A stretch of DNA of 64,000 nt, from positions 122,501 to 186,500 of the forward strand of contig CAJNDS010000023.1 of the NCBI GenBank assembly GCA_905221605.1, given 5' to 3'. The notes under the pieces were generated by a model. The model was not told where the DNA came from and did no database searches. It saw only the letters and a list, made by a program, of their open reading frames with translations. The position numbers and the translations under genes are program-made. This document shows, piece after piece, positions 44,346-55,540 of the stretch (positions are counted from its first letter, which is position 1; every line of letters starts with the position of its first letter). This stretch comes from Symbiodinium natans. Lineage: Eukaryota; Sar; Dinophyceae; Suessiales; Symbiodiniaceae.

Positions 44346-44640
44346 AATAAGCCGGGCTCGATTTGATACAACATTGAAGAAAATACAGAGAGAGCGTGTG
44401 TGTCGTAGCATGTATGTAAAGATGTGCACATGTACATACATAAACATATACGTACATAATATGCGTATCCTCTTTATGTATAGAAAAATGCGTAAGGATA
44501 TGTGTAGACCTCTCTCTCTCTCTCTGCCCTCAAGCAGTCCTCCATCGCAAGGAAGAACGAGAAGAAAAGGAGACAAGTGCAGAAAGTAAGCAATCAGCAG
44601 CACCCAAAGGAAGCCCGCAAAAAACATAAAGTAAACACTA

Positions 44641-44732
44641 AGGTCCCAGAAAATGCAGAAAGCAAGCAGTTGAGAGCCTGGAGCCGGATCCTTTCCAACC
44701 CAAACGAGGAAATCCCTCGTTTAGATTGAAGA

Positions 44733-44768
<36 letters not shown>

Positions 44769-44900
44769 GGCGCACAAAGGAATGCCCCAGCAAAAAAACA
44801 GTAAGCAATGAGCGCCCAGACAGATGCAGAAAGTAAGCAGTCGAGACCTTGGAGCAGGATCTTTTCCAACCCAAACGAGGAAATTCCTCATTTGAACTGG
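44641..44900 (+). repeat. ~173-bp tandem duplication with (GA)n
   Basis: GATGCAGAAAG(T/C)AAGCAGT and CCTTTCCAACCCAAACGAGG (or TTTTCCAACC...) occur at 44652-44710 and again at 44830-44880. A (GA)n run lies between (44731-44766), and a second (GA)n lies at 45201-45231. Downstream, AACAAGACCC(A/G)GT...GTGGCTCGG at 45008 and 45248 marks another diverged duplication of ~240 bp. Confidence 0.75.
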
Positions 44901-45198
44901 AAAAAACTAAGAGACTTTTAGATGCGCGTACAGAGAGGAGAGCGGATCATCTCTCTAGCAACACATATGTAGAAACACAGGGAGAGGTAGAAATGTGTTT
45001 TCAGTCAAGAAACAAGACCCAGTGCGGGCTAGCAGGAAATACGTGGCTCGGAGGGCGTCCCGTGTCTACTTGTGGGAGGATGGGCTCCTCTCTGGTGTGC
45101 TGAATGCAGGAAATACGTGGCTCGAAGGGGGTCCCGTGCAGGCCTGTAGAAGGAAACCCACTTGTGGGAGGGTGGGTCCCCCCCCCCTGATGACCTCC

Positions 45199-45234
<36 letters not shown>

Positions 45235-45239
45235 TATGC

Positions 45240-48200
45240 AGTCGAGAAACAAGACCCGGTAGGGGCTGTGCCGAAGTGGCTCGGTGGGGGGCCCCCCGTG
45301 TAGGCCTCTAGAAGGAAACCCAGTCGTGGGAGAGTGGGTCCCTTCCCCTCCCCCTGCCCCAAATGGAGTCACAATCCAGCTGTGTAAAGAGTTAGAGCTG
45401 CGAAAAGCATGTTTGGCCACACTTGAGCAAAACTAGGCAATAGCTCTCACCCTTTCTGATACCTCACTCGGTCTCCAGCGGGCGTTGTAGTCACACTTTG
45501 CTATGACACCTTAGCCCTTCTTGGGCCAGACGGGCTGAACAGCACAGCGCCAGGCACAGGCACAGGCGGGGTTGTGCGGCTGAGAAGAAGAAAGAATCGG
45601 ATGCCGCAACATGATGTGGCCTGTCCCTCTGTGTGTTCGTCTTATGTGAGGTAGCACACCAACAATGATGATTGTTAGGGTGGTCCCTCCCCCCCCCCGA
45701 ACCACCCCCCTCCAGAAATAGGCATGCCCCCCCCCACCTCCCCCCCCCGTTAGGGGGTGGGCATATAGTGTGGACTTGGTCTGACTCAATCCCCTTTCCT
45801 TTTGCTCGAGCTTGTTTCTTCGATGGAATCGGCCATTTCCCTTTTTCATGCTGCTGGCTTCCTGCGTCACTTTCTCCACCTATTGGCAAGTTTTGGAATG
45901 CCTTGATTTGCTCCATCAGCATTGTGAACATGGTCTCTCTTTTTTGTCCAGACGATAGGTGTGACTCCCTGCCGGCCTCGTCAGGGCGAGCTCACCAAAC
46001 CTACGAAAGTCTGCCATGAATTGCCATGAGTGTTCATCCCATGCCCTGTGAATTTTCGCTTGGAATGCAGGGCTCGATCTGGCAGCAAGCAACGTTGCTA
46101 CTTGAGGAAGCAAAGGTGTTGGATATTCAGCCGGCCTCTATCTTAGCATCTTCGCTGCTCTGCACTTGTGCAGCAGGGGGCTGCCCGGCCGAGTCGTTTC
46201 CCTGACAGCTTGCATCCAGGACGCCATTTTTGGCAGCGCAGTTCTGACTGCTTGCCGTGGGCTCAAACCAGGTTGCTGTGGCACATGCAGTGCATGTGCT
46301 CAACTTTTGTGGCAGCCCAAATTGAATACACAGTAGTGGCTGTCGATTTTTTCCAAAGAGTTGACCATAGAGGTTCCTTGGCCATTTCTACGGTTGTTTC
46401 CTCTTCCATGCGGGGTGGGTGGGGTCTGCCGGTGCTTTCGGAGGCTATGCGGGGTCTTGGGAGGGGGGGGGCTACCCTCTGTGCATACCTGGGGGTTGCC
46501 CTTGAGTCCGGTTGGCGCTCCCGCGTGGTTTGGTTTCCGTGGCGGTTTCATTGGTGTGGGTGGTGTCACGTTGCTGGCCACGAGCCGCGGTTTCTCAGCA
46601 TGTTGCTCTTCCAATCGTCAAGTTGCCGCTTCTGCACCCAACAGATCCCAACAGATAGGCTTTCATTATCTCACCTGCATGCAAGGAAGATCTGCAAAGC
46701 CACGGCAACCAGTCGGTTCTCCCGAAAGGGCTTTGGAGCCACGAGTAAGACCTCGCAAAGTTATAGTTTGAGAATCACGAACTCCATCATGCCATCCACC
46801 CATGTCTCATCCATCACGACGTTCACCCCTGCATCAACGATACAACGAGATATAACGAACAACCTTTCCGAAGACCACCTCAGCAGAAGGCAACAAAAAG
46901 AACTGCCTGCACTAAGCTTCGGTTTCAGCGCTTGATTGGGCGCTGAGCTCCCATGCATGCAGTTCTTGCTATTTTTCGACACGCGAGCTGAAAGCATATT
47001 GGCACTTTTTGTGCATCGTTTCATCTGAACACAACATGCAGGGTTGTTTTGCGAGAAACTTGACGTCCAACAGCAAAGTGGAATGCTTTGGGGCATAGAT
47101 TGATTCCCGAATCATCATTTACTGTATAGACGAACAGGTGCTTCAACTCCATCAGGGATAATTTCGGGAGTTGGCAGATCCATCTGGAAAACAGAAGGAG
47201 GATTTGCCCCATGCCCTGTGAGGCTCCAGCATCACTACATGGCAGCTTGAACCCTCACCCCAGTTGGCTTGCGCGAGGTCGTTGTTGTCAGCAGGCGCCG
47301 AAAACGCTCCTGACCTTGCCTAAAGCTCAGCGTCACGACGCTTCGAGAACGCCGAGAGAGTTGCCGCTAGAACCCTAAAAGAAGCCCAGGACGCCGGCTG
47401 CAAGTAGGGGCCGCCCCCCAACCTCCTCACCTCACGATGCCTTCTTCCAAAGCAGAACCCGAAAACAAGTCACGCACTGGACCTAGGCCTCAGCACAACA
47501 AATTTGACCACGGAATGTTCACGGGACCATGGCGATAACAAGCCCTTAAACGAAAAATAGTTCTCCCCAGAGCATGTTAAGCAGCTTCCGTTTTCGAGGC
47601 TTTGGCAGAGGAACTTCATGTTTGTGCGTAACCTCAGAAAAGTCTTCTGTTGCGCAAAGTTTTCATCAGCTGCCCTTGTTCGGGCTGCAAATATCCTTGC
47701 AGTACAGCTTCCAGGCCTTAAGAATACTAGGGCGAGGCTGCCCCCAACTTGCCACTAGTGCTTTTCCACGCCAAGACTTCGGAAAGCTTGGGGTCAAAAT
47801 TCTTGGGGAAGAAAGCTCTGTCCAAAGAGGCGCTCTCGCAAATTCAAAATGCATGGGCTTTCGCGGGAAGGGGCGTTTTGTGTGCCTTCGTTTTTTTTTG
47901 AACCCTCCCTTTGAGAAGCTCTTAGTGCTGTTTTAAGCCTCTAGCCCGGTCTTCAGCTGAGCGAAGCTTAGCATTTATTCCTAAGCTTCAAGCAAAGCTT
48001 GTGAGGAGCCTTTCAACCTTCGCCGGGAAGACTTACGACTTGTTTGGCCCCGTGTTTTCCTGGCTTACAACGTTGAGGGCGTGTTTAGTCGCCAGGACCA
48101 CACTCCGAATATCGATTTGGCAGGATAAAGATAAGGCATCTAAAGGCTGGCAGATTCTGGGGCCAGACTGCCCTGCACATGCCACACTTTCCTGGCACGA

Positions 48201-48975
48201 TCCTGCGGGCCCATTTCAATTCCAGCGAAGGTTCAGCGGCTGTTGGCGGCAGGGTGTTCGCACAAGGTTGCTTCCTGCAGTCTTTTTGTTTATTAAATGC
48301 CTTTGCGAGGGCAGAGGGGGCGTCTCAACGCACAGCAGGCAGTCAACATCCTTGCATATGCTGGCACATACGAAGTGAATATTTTGAGCTTTCCGGGGCT
48401 CGAGCAGGTCTTTGCAACTTCTGCCAGTGGACCAAGGTCAGGATGCAGCATCGTGGCAACTGCAACTGCAACATTTCTGGGGTTTTTGTGGTGAAGGCGA
48501 GACCCCAACAATGATTTAGATTTCGGTTATAGAGCAACATGCCGCATTGGCCATGCATGAGGCTGCCATGAGCCACGTGCAGCCTTGTGCAATTCAGCAT
48601 GTCGGCTGCAGGTTAGCAGGGCATGGTCTCAAAAACAGACATTGCATCGCCTGATGATAGCCAAGGTTCTAAGTGCTGGTGTTGCATGGCAGCCGGCTTT
48701 GCACATCATTGGGCAACTTTGTCTGTGGCGGCTCCGTCCAGCAGCGGCAAGGCGCTTACTTTGGTTCCGATTCGAAGCGCTCACGGGACTGCTGTGCATG
48801 CATGACCATATTGCTGCTGTAGCTGTTTGGCGGAATCAAGGTGGCTTGCGGAGCCTCTTTACGGTGCTTCTCCGCCGAAGGCCAAAAGTATCGGGCTTCT
48901 TTCATTACCGAGTTCGTTCTAGTTCTGCTCACTATGTCGCATTGTGCAGGTGGCCGCTGGCGTGACGGGATAGAG
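45240..48975. other. No recognisable gene; one 255-codon open frame
   Basis: At 46168-46935 (+) a frame is open for 255 codons (for example CMCSTFVAAQIEYTVVAVDF, later TNNLSEDHLSRRQQKELPAL). Its length is suggestive, but there is no domain, and the middle is a G/W/V-rich stretch over G runs. C and G runs near 45690-45755 and 46459-46466 break other frames. Near 47.95-48.0 kb AGCGAAGCTTAGC-type inverted motifs occur. Confidence 0.35.
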
Positions 48976-49567
48976 CTGCTAGACACTTTGCTTGCGGACT
49001 GGATCTGGTGGAGTTCGACGATGAAGCAGAATCAGGCCAGGTGAGATGCGTCAGTTGCCTAGCCTCCGCTCCGAAGCCCGCCGCCCCTCGAAGATGACAG
49101 AGCGCATGCGCGCCTCATCACATGCCACCGCAAATGCTCGCGCCGTGCACTTCTCCTTCTTGTGACATGGGACCACTTGGAACGTTGGATTCCGGTGTAG
49201 CACAGTTCGGATGTAGAAACATCCTGCGGGGTGATCGCTTGATGGAACATTTGGAATCGAGCCTGCTGGCGACACGTTCTTCGGTCAACGCAGTGGCGTT
49301 CTACAGATTTTTTGCCCTGCATCCCTTCAGGTATGGTGCTCTGCGCGGATCTCTGTTTTGCTGCCCTGAATCTCTTGCGGTTGATGCTTGAAGCTGATCA
49401 GGTTCTTCGTGTCCCAGGCATTTCCTGGAAGGTTCGGCAGAGATTGCCACCGAGCAAACTTCCAGAGTGAGTTTCGGCAGGCATCTCTGGATATCCTCCA
49501 CACCATGCGCGTGCACATAGCTGAGGCTGATGCTTCTGCCTCGGCATCAAAAAGGGCGCGAGTGTAG
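48976..49567 (+). CDS. Two-exon C-terminal gene model with NLS-like end
   Basis: Exon 1 (to 49040) reads ARHFACGLDLVEFDDEAESG then Q, followed by a GTGAGA donor. The next good acceptor in the same phase is GTGTCCCAG (ends 49417). Exon 2 (49418-49567) reads AFPGRFGRDCHRANFQSEF, RQASLDILHTMRVHIAEADA, SASASKRARV, then TAG at 49565-49567. The phase agrees across a 377-bp GT-AG intron. The terminal S-K-R-A-R-V resembles a basic nuclear-localisation signal. No family is recognised. Other open frames inside the proposed intron (LESSLLATRSSVNAVAFYRF at 49250-49320) could be an additional exon, so the model is provisional. Confidence 0.35.
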
Positions 49568-49759
49568 CATTTTCTTTATCTGCAGCAGGAGAGGTACTAT
49601 ACGAATATGTACAGCTCAGGCAACACTCCTAGCAACAGTGGTCGCATGGGACTGAGAGCTCTCTGTTGGTATCGAAGTCTGAGCTCTTCAGCGTGTTTTT
49701 TGCGCGAAGAACTGAGGAAGCTTGTGACAAAGCCAGCCAGTCCAAAGGACATTCTCGGG

Positions 49760-50340
49760 ACGGAGTGTGCATGTTGAAGATCTGATCGCTACGCTCTGCG
49801 ACAAGATCTGGAAGCCAGGAAAGCTTCAGCCGTTGCTGGCGGATGTGGCGAGGGAAGCAGTGCTCGGTGCTTGCTTTGATTGTGGTGTGGACGGGTCCAG
49901 GGATTCCAGGCCTTTTCGGCAAAAGACTTCTTCTTTCGCTGAGGTCCACCCTGTCGTTGACTGTCTGCCAGGATGAAGAAAAAGACCGACATGCGACACG
50001 CAAGGGGAAACATGGGGCAAACGGGTTCAAAAGGGTTTTGCAGGGCAATTCCGACACATCTTGCACAAGACAGACTGCGAACAGCTGCAGTTCCGTGCAG
50101 GGTGCGAACAGTAAGCGAGCCTCGTGTCAGGGGCTTGGTTTGCCAAAGTCGGTCACAATCTCCAAGTCCCAAAGACTTGCGAATTGAGGTCCAAACACCC
50201 CCATCCCCAAGACGGGCAAGTACGTGAAACCGCACTTGAAGGAGGTCATGCGTGACATTGACGCGTCTCCACTTAGTCCACTTACGTACAGTCCAACAAA
50301 AAAAAGAGAGCAACGCTGCTCAAATCCAGACACTCAGCCA
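49760..50340 (+). CDS. Candidate exons of an unknown gene
   Basis: From about 49764 the frame reads VHVEDLIATLCDKIWKPGKL, QPLLADVAREAVLGACFDCG, ending in a stop at 49974-49976. GTCTGCCAG followed by GATGAA at about 49972 could be a GA-type donor, as known in dinoflagellates. From about 50205 another frame reads PKTGKYVKPHLKEVMRDIDA, SPLSPLTYSPTKKREQ. Both are compact and protein-like but unassigned. They are on the same strand as, and upstream of, the model at 50989-51383 and might be one gene. Confidence 0.3.
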
Positions 50341-50988
50341 GGTTTACAAGTTCTTCCGAGATGAATGGGTCCGGTGCCACATGCAGTACCATACGGCTAT
50401 AAAGCGTTGTCGTGAAGTATTGGTATTGCTACTTCGTGCTGTCATGCCCAGTCACTGAGTCACTGAGGTCAACTGCAACGTTTTTCGGTCTCCCGGGCCG
50501 ATGCAGAACGTGACTTAGAGATTTGCCTAGCGCTGTGAACTTTTTGCTCTAGTTGAATGGTCCAGGCTGGATTCCTCCGGTGATGTTGGGCCGCTGCACT
50601 GCGCCAAGACACGCATCAGAATGTACTCATTGAACTCAGGTTCTACTGGCATGTGCAACGAGCCGAGGTCTGAGAGGCCCATTACCTTGCTCGCAGACTA
50701 CTTCAGTGCCTTGGGGGCGCTGAATCTAAATGCCATCACGGACATTCTACAGTATTCCCATCATGTGATGACTGTTTGCAAGCGCCAGAGTGGCAGGTGT
50801 GGATGAGCTCAAGCAGATTGTCCAACCGAGCGCACAGCCTGCTCCGCTGATCATGTGCAAGGAGCCGCTAGCCCGTGCCCTAAGACCTTGCCTCGATTTG
50901 CATGATCTTGTGTCTCCCAGCGCCGCAGCCACCATCAGCATCCCACCTCGCAACTGTCCATTCTTGTGACTTCTTATCTGCTGGTCAG

Positions 50989-51383
50989 GTCGTTCGAGAT
51001 GTTCGCTTGCGCGAGAACTTGAGCTTTTTGGAGCGTAGGGCCTGGCTGCTGATGATCAGGTGAGCCTAAATCACAACAAATGCAAGTGGCCCAAGAGGAA
51101 TAGCTTGAACTAGCAGAAGAACGTAAGAGTTAGTTAAAGTCACTCTTCCAGGAGCACTTGTTGCCTTATTGCTGGGCATTTAATGAATGGAGCTGGAGGT
51201 TCACATTCTTTTATTGCACATGCTTATCTGCTGTTTCGTGCTTACTTACGCATTGATGCATCGCAGCCCGGTGCCAAACGTGATGGAGGGGTCGCCCTGG
51301 TATCACTCATGAAGGGCCTTTTCGTTCCCCTGTTCCGATGCTCCCACTTTAAGTCAGTTCTGCGATGCTTGCTCTACTTCTAA
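50989..51383 (+). CDS. Two-exon terminal gene model, unknown protein
   Basis: Exon (50989 or earlier, to 51059) reads VVRDVRLRENLSFLERRAWL then LMI plus AG of the next codon. A 92-bp intron follows, with donor GTGAGC (51060) and acceptor TCTTCCAG (ends 51151). The second exon completes AGG and continues STCCLIAGHLMNGAGGSHSF, IAHAYLLFRAYLRIDASQPG, AKRDGGVALVSLMKGLFVPL to TAA 51381-51383, 76 codons open in the phase set by the splice. Upstream, the same frame is open back to about 50889 (MILCLPAPQPPSASHLATVH), so 50989 may not be a true exon start. The hydrophobic helical C-terminus suggests a repeat-type or membrane-associated fold. No family is recognised. Confidence 0.45.
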
Positions 51384-51436
51384 GGCAGGAGCGACTGAAC
51401 TACGAGCCAGCCTTGCCAGGCCTCGGTTGGGCACAT

Positions 51437-51537
51437 GGGTGGTTGTCACAATTATGATCCCGTTTGAGGTACCCTAATTATTAGGTGCCGGATTATAGTA
51501 GGGAGCCAAAAAGGGACTATCATTTTGACAACCACCC
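51437..51537. mobile_element. 101-bp palindromic MITE
   Basis: GGGTGGTTGTCA (51437-51448) and TGACAACCACCC (51526-51537) are perfect 12-bp inverted ends, flanked by ACAT on both sides (51433-51436 and 51538-51541). Homology between arms continues inward (AATTATGATCCCGTTT versus AATGATAGTCCCTTTT reversed) to a centre containing GGTACCCTAATTATTAGGTGCC, so the whole element folds on itself. It is too small to code. The class cannot be assigned from a 4-bp duplication alone. It lies 53 bp after the stop codon of the preceding gene model. Confidence 0.8.
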
Positions 51538-51541
51538 ACAT

Positions 51542-53840
51542 GGTTTGGCATGAGCGAAAGGTTTTCGCGCCTGCCTGATTTAGTAATTTAGGCTACTTGC
51601 GCGATCGGGTCACCTGGCAGGCAAGCTTGCTCAGCAGCTTTTACTCTTCATGGGCATGCCGCCAGTGCCACGAAAGCCTTCCGGAGCCCCGCAGGAGGAT
51701 GAACTGGCACCACACTCGTGTGACAACATTGAGGCACAAGTTTTGCTTCTTGGGAGCTATGTGATGCCGTGCATACTTCGCGTTTTCCTTTTCAGGAGTT
51801 GGTCCAGTCTTTCCCTCTCATGCATGCACAGGTGTCGGGGCCCCAGTACCAGCGCGAGAGGACAGTCGTACCACGTTATGCCATACGCCATATTGTGTAG
51901 CAGCGTAGAGCAATGTTTCGTAGTCGGACGTGTTGTCGAGCGCGCAAGGTGCGCAATACGACTGGTCCCGCCTATTGCAGTAGAAGGAGATGAGGCAACG
52001 AGTAAGCTTCAGCAACAGCTGGGTTGTTGGGTCCAGGGCCTTCGATAAGACATGGGGTCTTTATTGCAGGTTGACACAATGGTATCCGAGCGATCGCCAA
52101 CATCGATGAGACACACGGCAGTGTTTCAAGCTCAGCCCTTGTCCTGTTCCTCTTGTGACTGCAGTTTCGATGAACGAGGGGATGTCGACAGGACATCTGA
52201 CTATGGGAAGCCTATGACTGTCGGCATCGTCTTTGCCAGCAGCCAGGCCTCGAAGGGCGAAAGGGGCCAAGGGGCTGACGAAACGCGGCAACAGGACATT
52301 GGGCCCCGTCAGGTCCCGGGCTACCATCCGGTCATTGCTGGCCTTTTTGATTACTTGCCATGAGCTTAGACCCCCCCCAGAAGGCTCCAGTGTTTATCGG
52401 TGCACTCGGCATCAGAGGGCGGGCCTCAACCAAGAGACCAAGCTCATCGGCTTCTTTTGTGGGACAGCGCCTCAGACAATATGCTTGGCCTGTGTGACAG
52501 CCTGCATGGAGCACTGGGGCTTTCCCTCCTCCTCAGTACTGAACTGGATGGGTGCTGTCATGCAGGTTGCAAGATCGTTCCCCCTCTCCCCCTCTCCCCG
52601 CCTTCCCGTCCCGGTCCCCGTCCCCATTTCCGTCCTGTGTTTAAACCTCGTTCTCTGAAGCCGCCCCTGAGTGCATGCACGTGCTTGGCAGGTGGCAAAA
52701 ACAATACCAATGCAAAATCGGGCCGGTGAAAACACAACTCAAAGCCTAAATTTGGGACGAGGCCACCCTAGACCGAAGCAGCAGCGGTGTTGACTGTTGC
52801 CTCCCCGAACAGATAAGGGGAGGGAAGGTCTAGGGTTGGCGGGGGGTGGAGAAGAAAAGGTGAGGCGGAGGGAGAAAGTGGTGGAATGGGGAGGGGGAGG
52901 GGCGTTGTTTTGGAGACCGGTCCCTGCAGCCGGGGGAGTGGGTAGGGGGTGGGTTCACAAGGTTCCCTACCACTAGGATCTACCTCCGGCCTCGGCGGAC
53001 TTCCATTTTAGAAGAAGTCCTGTTGTCGTTCGCACAATTTGTTCGCGCACCTTGCCTCTGGCGCCTCGGTGGTTTGCCGGAGTGACGGGGTTGGATTTTC
53101 TTGTTCAGGTATGAAGGCCTCCTCAAGGACCTGTGGGCCAGCTCCTCAAAACACAGCGCCTGTCGCTTCTCTCCTTCAGCGCTGTCAGCCCGCTGAGGCG
53201 CCGGTCACAAAGGACATGGTTGACCAATTTCGGAACTTGGGCGGGCAGGATTGCGCTGTGAACTCTGTGCCTCGCAGTGTTTTGCTGAATGTTGCGCTGA
53301 TGTTAGCGTTTTGCTTGCCTGACGAAATCTCAGCTTGCAGCAAGCGCATTGGTATAGACAAACTACCCAGTGCATTGTTTACAAGATATCAGCAGCTTGC
53401 AAGCAGTAAGTCGTTTCCTGCAGCTGCAGTTACCACATGCGCTCATAAACACGACACTACCACACTCACCCCGCTTGGCGGGAAGCAGCCATGTGCAGCT
53501 CGGCAACCACCTCCCCGTCATGCACAAACAAGATGCATATTGGGCGATGGCAGTGTTGTAGTATCTGGTTAGGAAGGCGCAAGGATGCCTCTCATGCTCC
53601 AGCGGCCTGACTGGGCCTAGCCGTGCTCCATGGCATTCGGCACCTTCAACAAAGGCTTCAAAGGCCATGGTTCCCAAAGCTTCCCCATAAATTCCCCCCC
53701 CTGCTTGAGTACTGCAAGCAGGTTGTAAAGTCATAGCCAGTGCCAAGCCAGCAAGAATGCATCGTGTGAACGACATGTGCGCATGAGTGCGCTGATTCTG
53801 TGGCCTCCTGCACTCCAGGTGGCTTTGGCAAAGGTAGTGC
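51542..53840. other. No firm gene; a few open frames
   Basis: + frames at 52052-52363 (TVGIVFASSQASKGERGQGA) and 53100-53575 (TKDMVDQFRNLGGQDCAVNS, PRSVLLNVALMLAFCLPDEI) read plausibly and might be upstream exons of the zinc-finger gene, but no splice chain could be confirmed. There are C- and G-rich polymorphic stretches at 52365-52380, 52580-52625 and 52800-52960. Confidence 0.3.
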
Positions 53841-53849
53841 AGCTGCCGG

Positions 53850-55084
53850 AGGCGGTTTCTGCGAGGAGGTTTCGTTCCAAGTGCCACGCGACTCGTACGC
53901 GAGCGTTTAACCTCGGCCAGGACCGCAGCCGAGACTGGCAATGCCCCAATGGGTCGTGTGCAGTCCCCAAATCTGAAAGTGCTGGTGGAATTGAATGGAT
54001 CTTGTCTTGAGCCACATCAGTGTTCTCAGTGTTTGATCGCGACTGAAGGCAGAGAAAGGAACTTTGTGAAAAGACCTGTGTGTTTCAAGTGTGGCACCCC
54101 GAGGCTGTTCATCCGAATTTCACCGAAGTCCAAGAAAATGCCAACACTGCCAACACTGCCAACACTGCCACTGCCAACGCTGCCAATGCCAGGCCAGCTG
54201 AGGATGCAAGAAGAGCCTCTCAGCCCCCACCAACGTCGGGGACCACACTCCATGGCATGGCCTCTCGGCACACGCCAGAACAATCAGAAGCTTGTGCTGC
54301 TGTATGGCGCTGTGCTGTTGCACGGCATTGCACGGCACCAACGCCGGCTGCGCCGGCCCGTTGGTAATGTTCAGGTGAAAAGCTACAACAAGAAAGGGCC
54401 GCGACCCCAGTTTCTGAAATCGTTCTTGCGCTTCATCACGCGTGCAAACAGGTTTGGCTTCATCATGTGCACGGGCAATTCTGACATTCAGGCGGACGCA
54501 GCTGTTTATTCAAGTGGCTTCGCTAGGCTTCGCTTTGTGTTTCTGCAAGAGGATCTGTACTTCACGCGAGAGAATGTCAGCTCGCGCCTGCTGCACTCCT
54601 GCTTAGAAAGCACGGAAAGTGACTCTCAGTGTCGTCAGAGCAAGACTTGGCACATCTTGAGACGTTGCCAAGGCATCCTGACATGCCTGGAGAAAGAGTT
54701 ACTTTCGAAATCGGCTATGAAGGCCGCAGGATGGTTGCCAGGACCCGTCCGTCGTTGGGCACATGATGACGCATGTAACGGCATGTACATGAGGAAGCAG
54801 GAAGATTTGCGATGCTTAAGCTGCTTGAGGAATGTTCGACCATTTGGAGAGGACAAGCACACACAAGCTGTCAGAACCCCAAGCGTTAGCAGCTACCTGG
54901 TACATCAGGCATATGTGCACAGGCAGTTGCTGGTACTGGTACCTGTCAGGCCATGGTGGCTAGCAGCAACAGGGCAAGATATGAAAGAGGATACGACGAG
55001 GAGGTGCCACAGCATCTTGAAAGCTGTGCTGCTTGATGCTGCTTGCCTGTGTGGTTCAACTTGGAAGGACACCAGCCGAGACTG
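53850..55084 (+). CDS. RanBP2-type zinc-finger protein, main exon region
   Basis: A frame ending near 53965 gives DRSRDWQCPNGSC, the W-x-C-x4-C first half of a RanBP2 zinc finger. A frame open for 382 codons (53949-55097) then supplies GRERNFVKRPVCFKCGTPR, the N-F...C-x2-C second half, a basic linker of ~330 residues (KSYNKKGPRPQFLKSFLRFI, ITRANRFGFIMCTGNSDI, LHSCLESTESDSQCRQS) and finally TSRDW, the start of a second finger whose frame is cut at 55084. An intron must join the two halves of finger 1 between about 53962 and 54050. I could not find a junction that keeps frame. RanBP2 fingers bind single-stranded RNA or ubiquitin, and many dinoflagellate genes carry them in tandem. The linker may hide further introns. 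Confidence 0.65.
54138..54185 (+). repeat. CCAACACTG minisatellite inside the zinc-finger gene
   Basis: Four to five copies of the 9-mer CCAACACTG (one shortened to CCACTG), in frame in the coding sequence, reading PTL repeats in the main frame and NTA in another. Confidence 0.8.
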
Positions 55085-55152
55085 GCGCGTTGCTTAATTT
55101 TGTAGTTCATCTGACGGCTTCTTGCCTGCGGCAACCATGACATCTCTTTGAG
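55085..55152 (+). other. 68-bp GC-AG intron splitting zinc finger 2
   Basis: The exon ends GACTG, the intron runs GCGCGT...TTTGAG, and the next exon starts GAACTGC. Splicing yields GAC-TGG-AAC-TGC, that is D-W-N-C, the exact W-x-C spacing of a RanBP2 finger. The GC donor and the G after the acceptor AG match known dinoflagellate introns. Confidence 0.75.
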
Positions 55153-55540
55153 GAACTGCCCGTCGTGCAATGAAAGAAATTTCTTGAAGCGCAACGTTTG
55201 CTTCAAGTGCCAAACGCCGAAGCCGATAGTTGGAGGCAAGGTGTGCTTAGGTGCGTTCTGGCCGACTTGGACCAACATTTGCATCATCACGAGCGCCACT
55301 TCCCTTCATGAAATCTTTCTGGAATTTGGGAGATCCTGCGGGTGGCCCGGATGCCCCACCTCCTCCAGCGCCGCGCCGCACGTCCCGCACTCGGAGTTTC
55401 GTGCGTGGCATTGAGCCACGGCTGCGGCCTCGGGAAGACGAGCAATTCAAGAGCCATTTCTGGCAACCCTCCAGGTGTCTGATAAATTTCAGTGGAAACA
55501 CGGTGCAAGAAATCCATTCGTTGAGGGTAGGGTGCCTTTT
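55153..55540 (+). CDS. RanBP2-type zinc-finger protein, C-terminal exons
   Basis: Exon 55153-55235 reads NCPSCNERNFLKRNVCFKCQ, TPKPIVGG. With DW from the previous exon this is a complete finger, W-x-C-x2-C-x3-N-x6-C-x2-C. A second GC-AG intron (55236-55332, GCAAGG...GGGAG) joins GGA-G to AT-CCT, and the next exon reads DPAGGPDAPPPPAPRRTSRT, RSFVRGIEPRLRPREDEQF, KSHFWQPS, a Pro- then Arg-rich tail common after such fingers. GCAACCCTCCAG at about 55467-55478 may be another acceptor leading into VSDKFQWKHGARNPFVEG. The final stop is not resolved. Finger 2 and the first two exons are firm. The rest is inferred. Confidence 0.7.

Noticed and set aside
49165-49466. Alternative exons in all three + frames
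   Set aside because: Each frame reads plausibly for 40-55 codons with some splice motif. Only the phase-consistent 49040/49418 join was kept, at low confidence.
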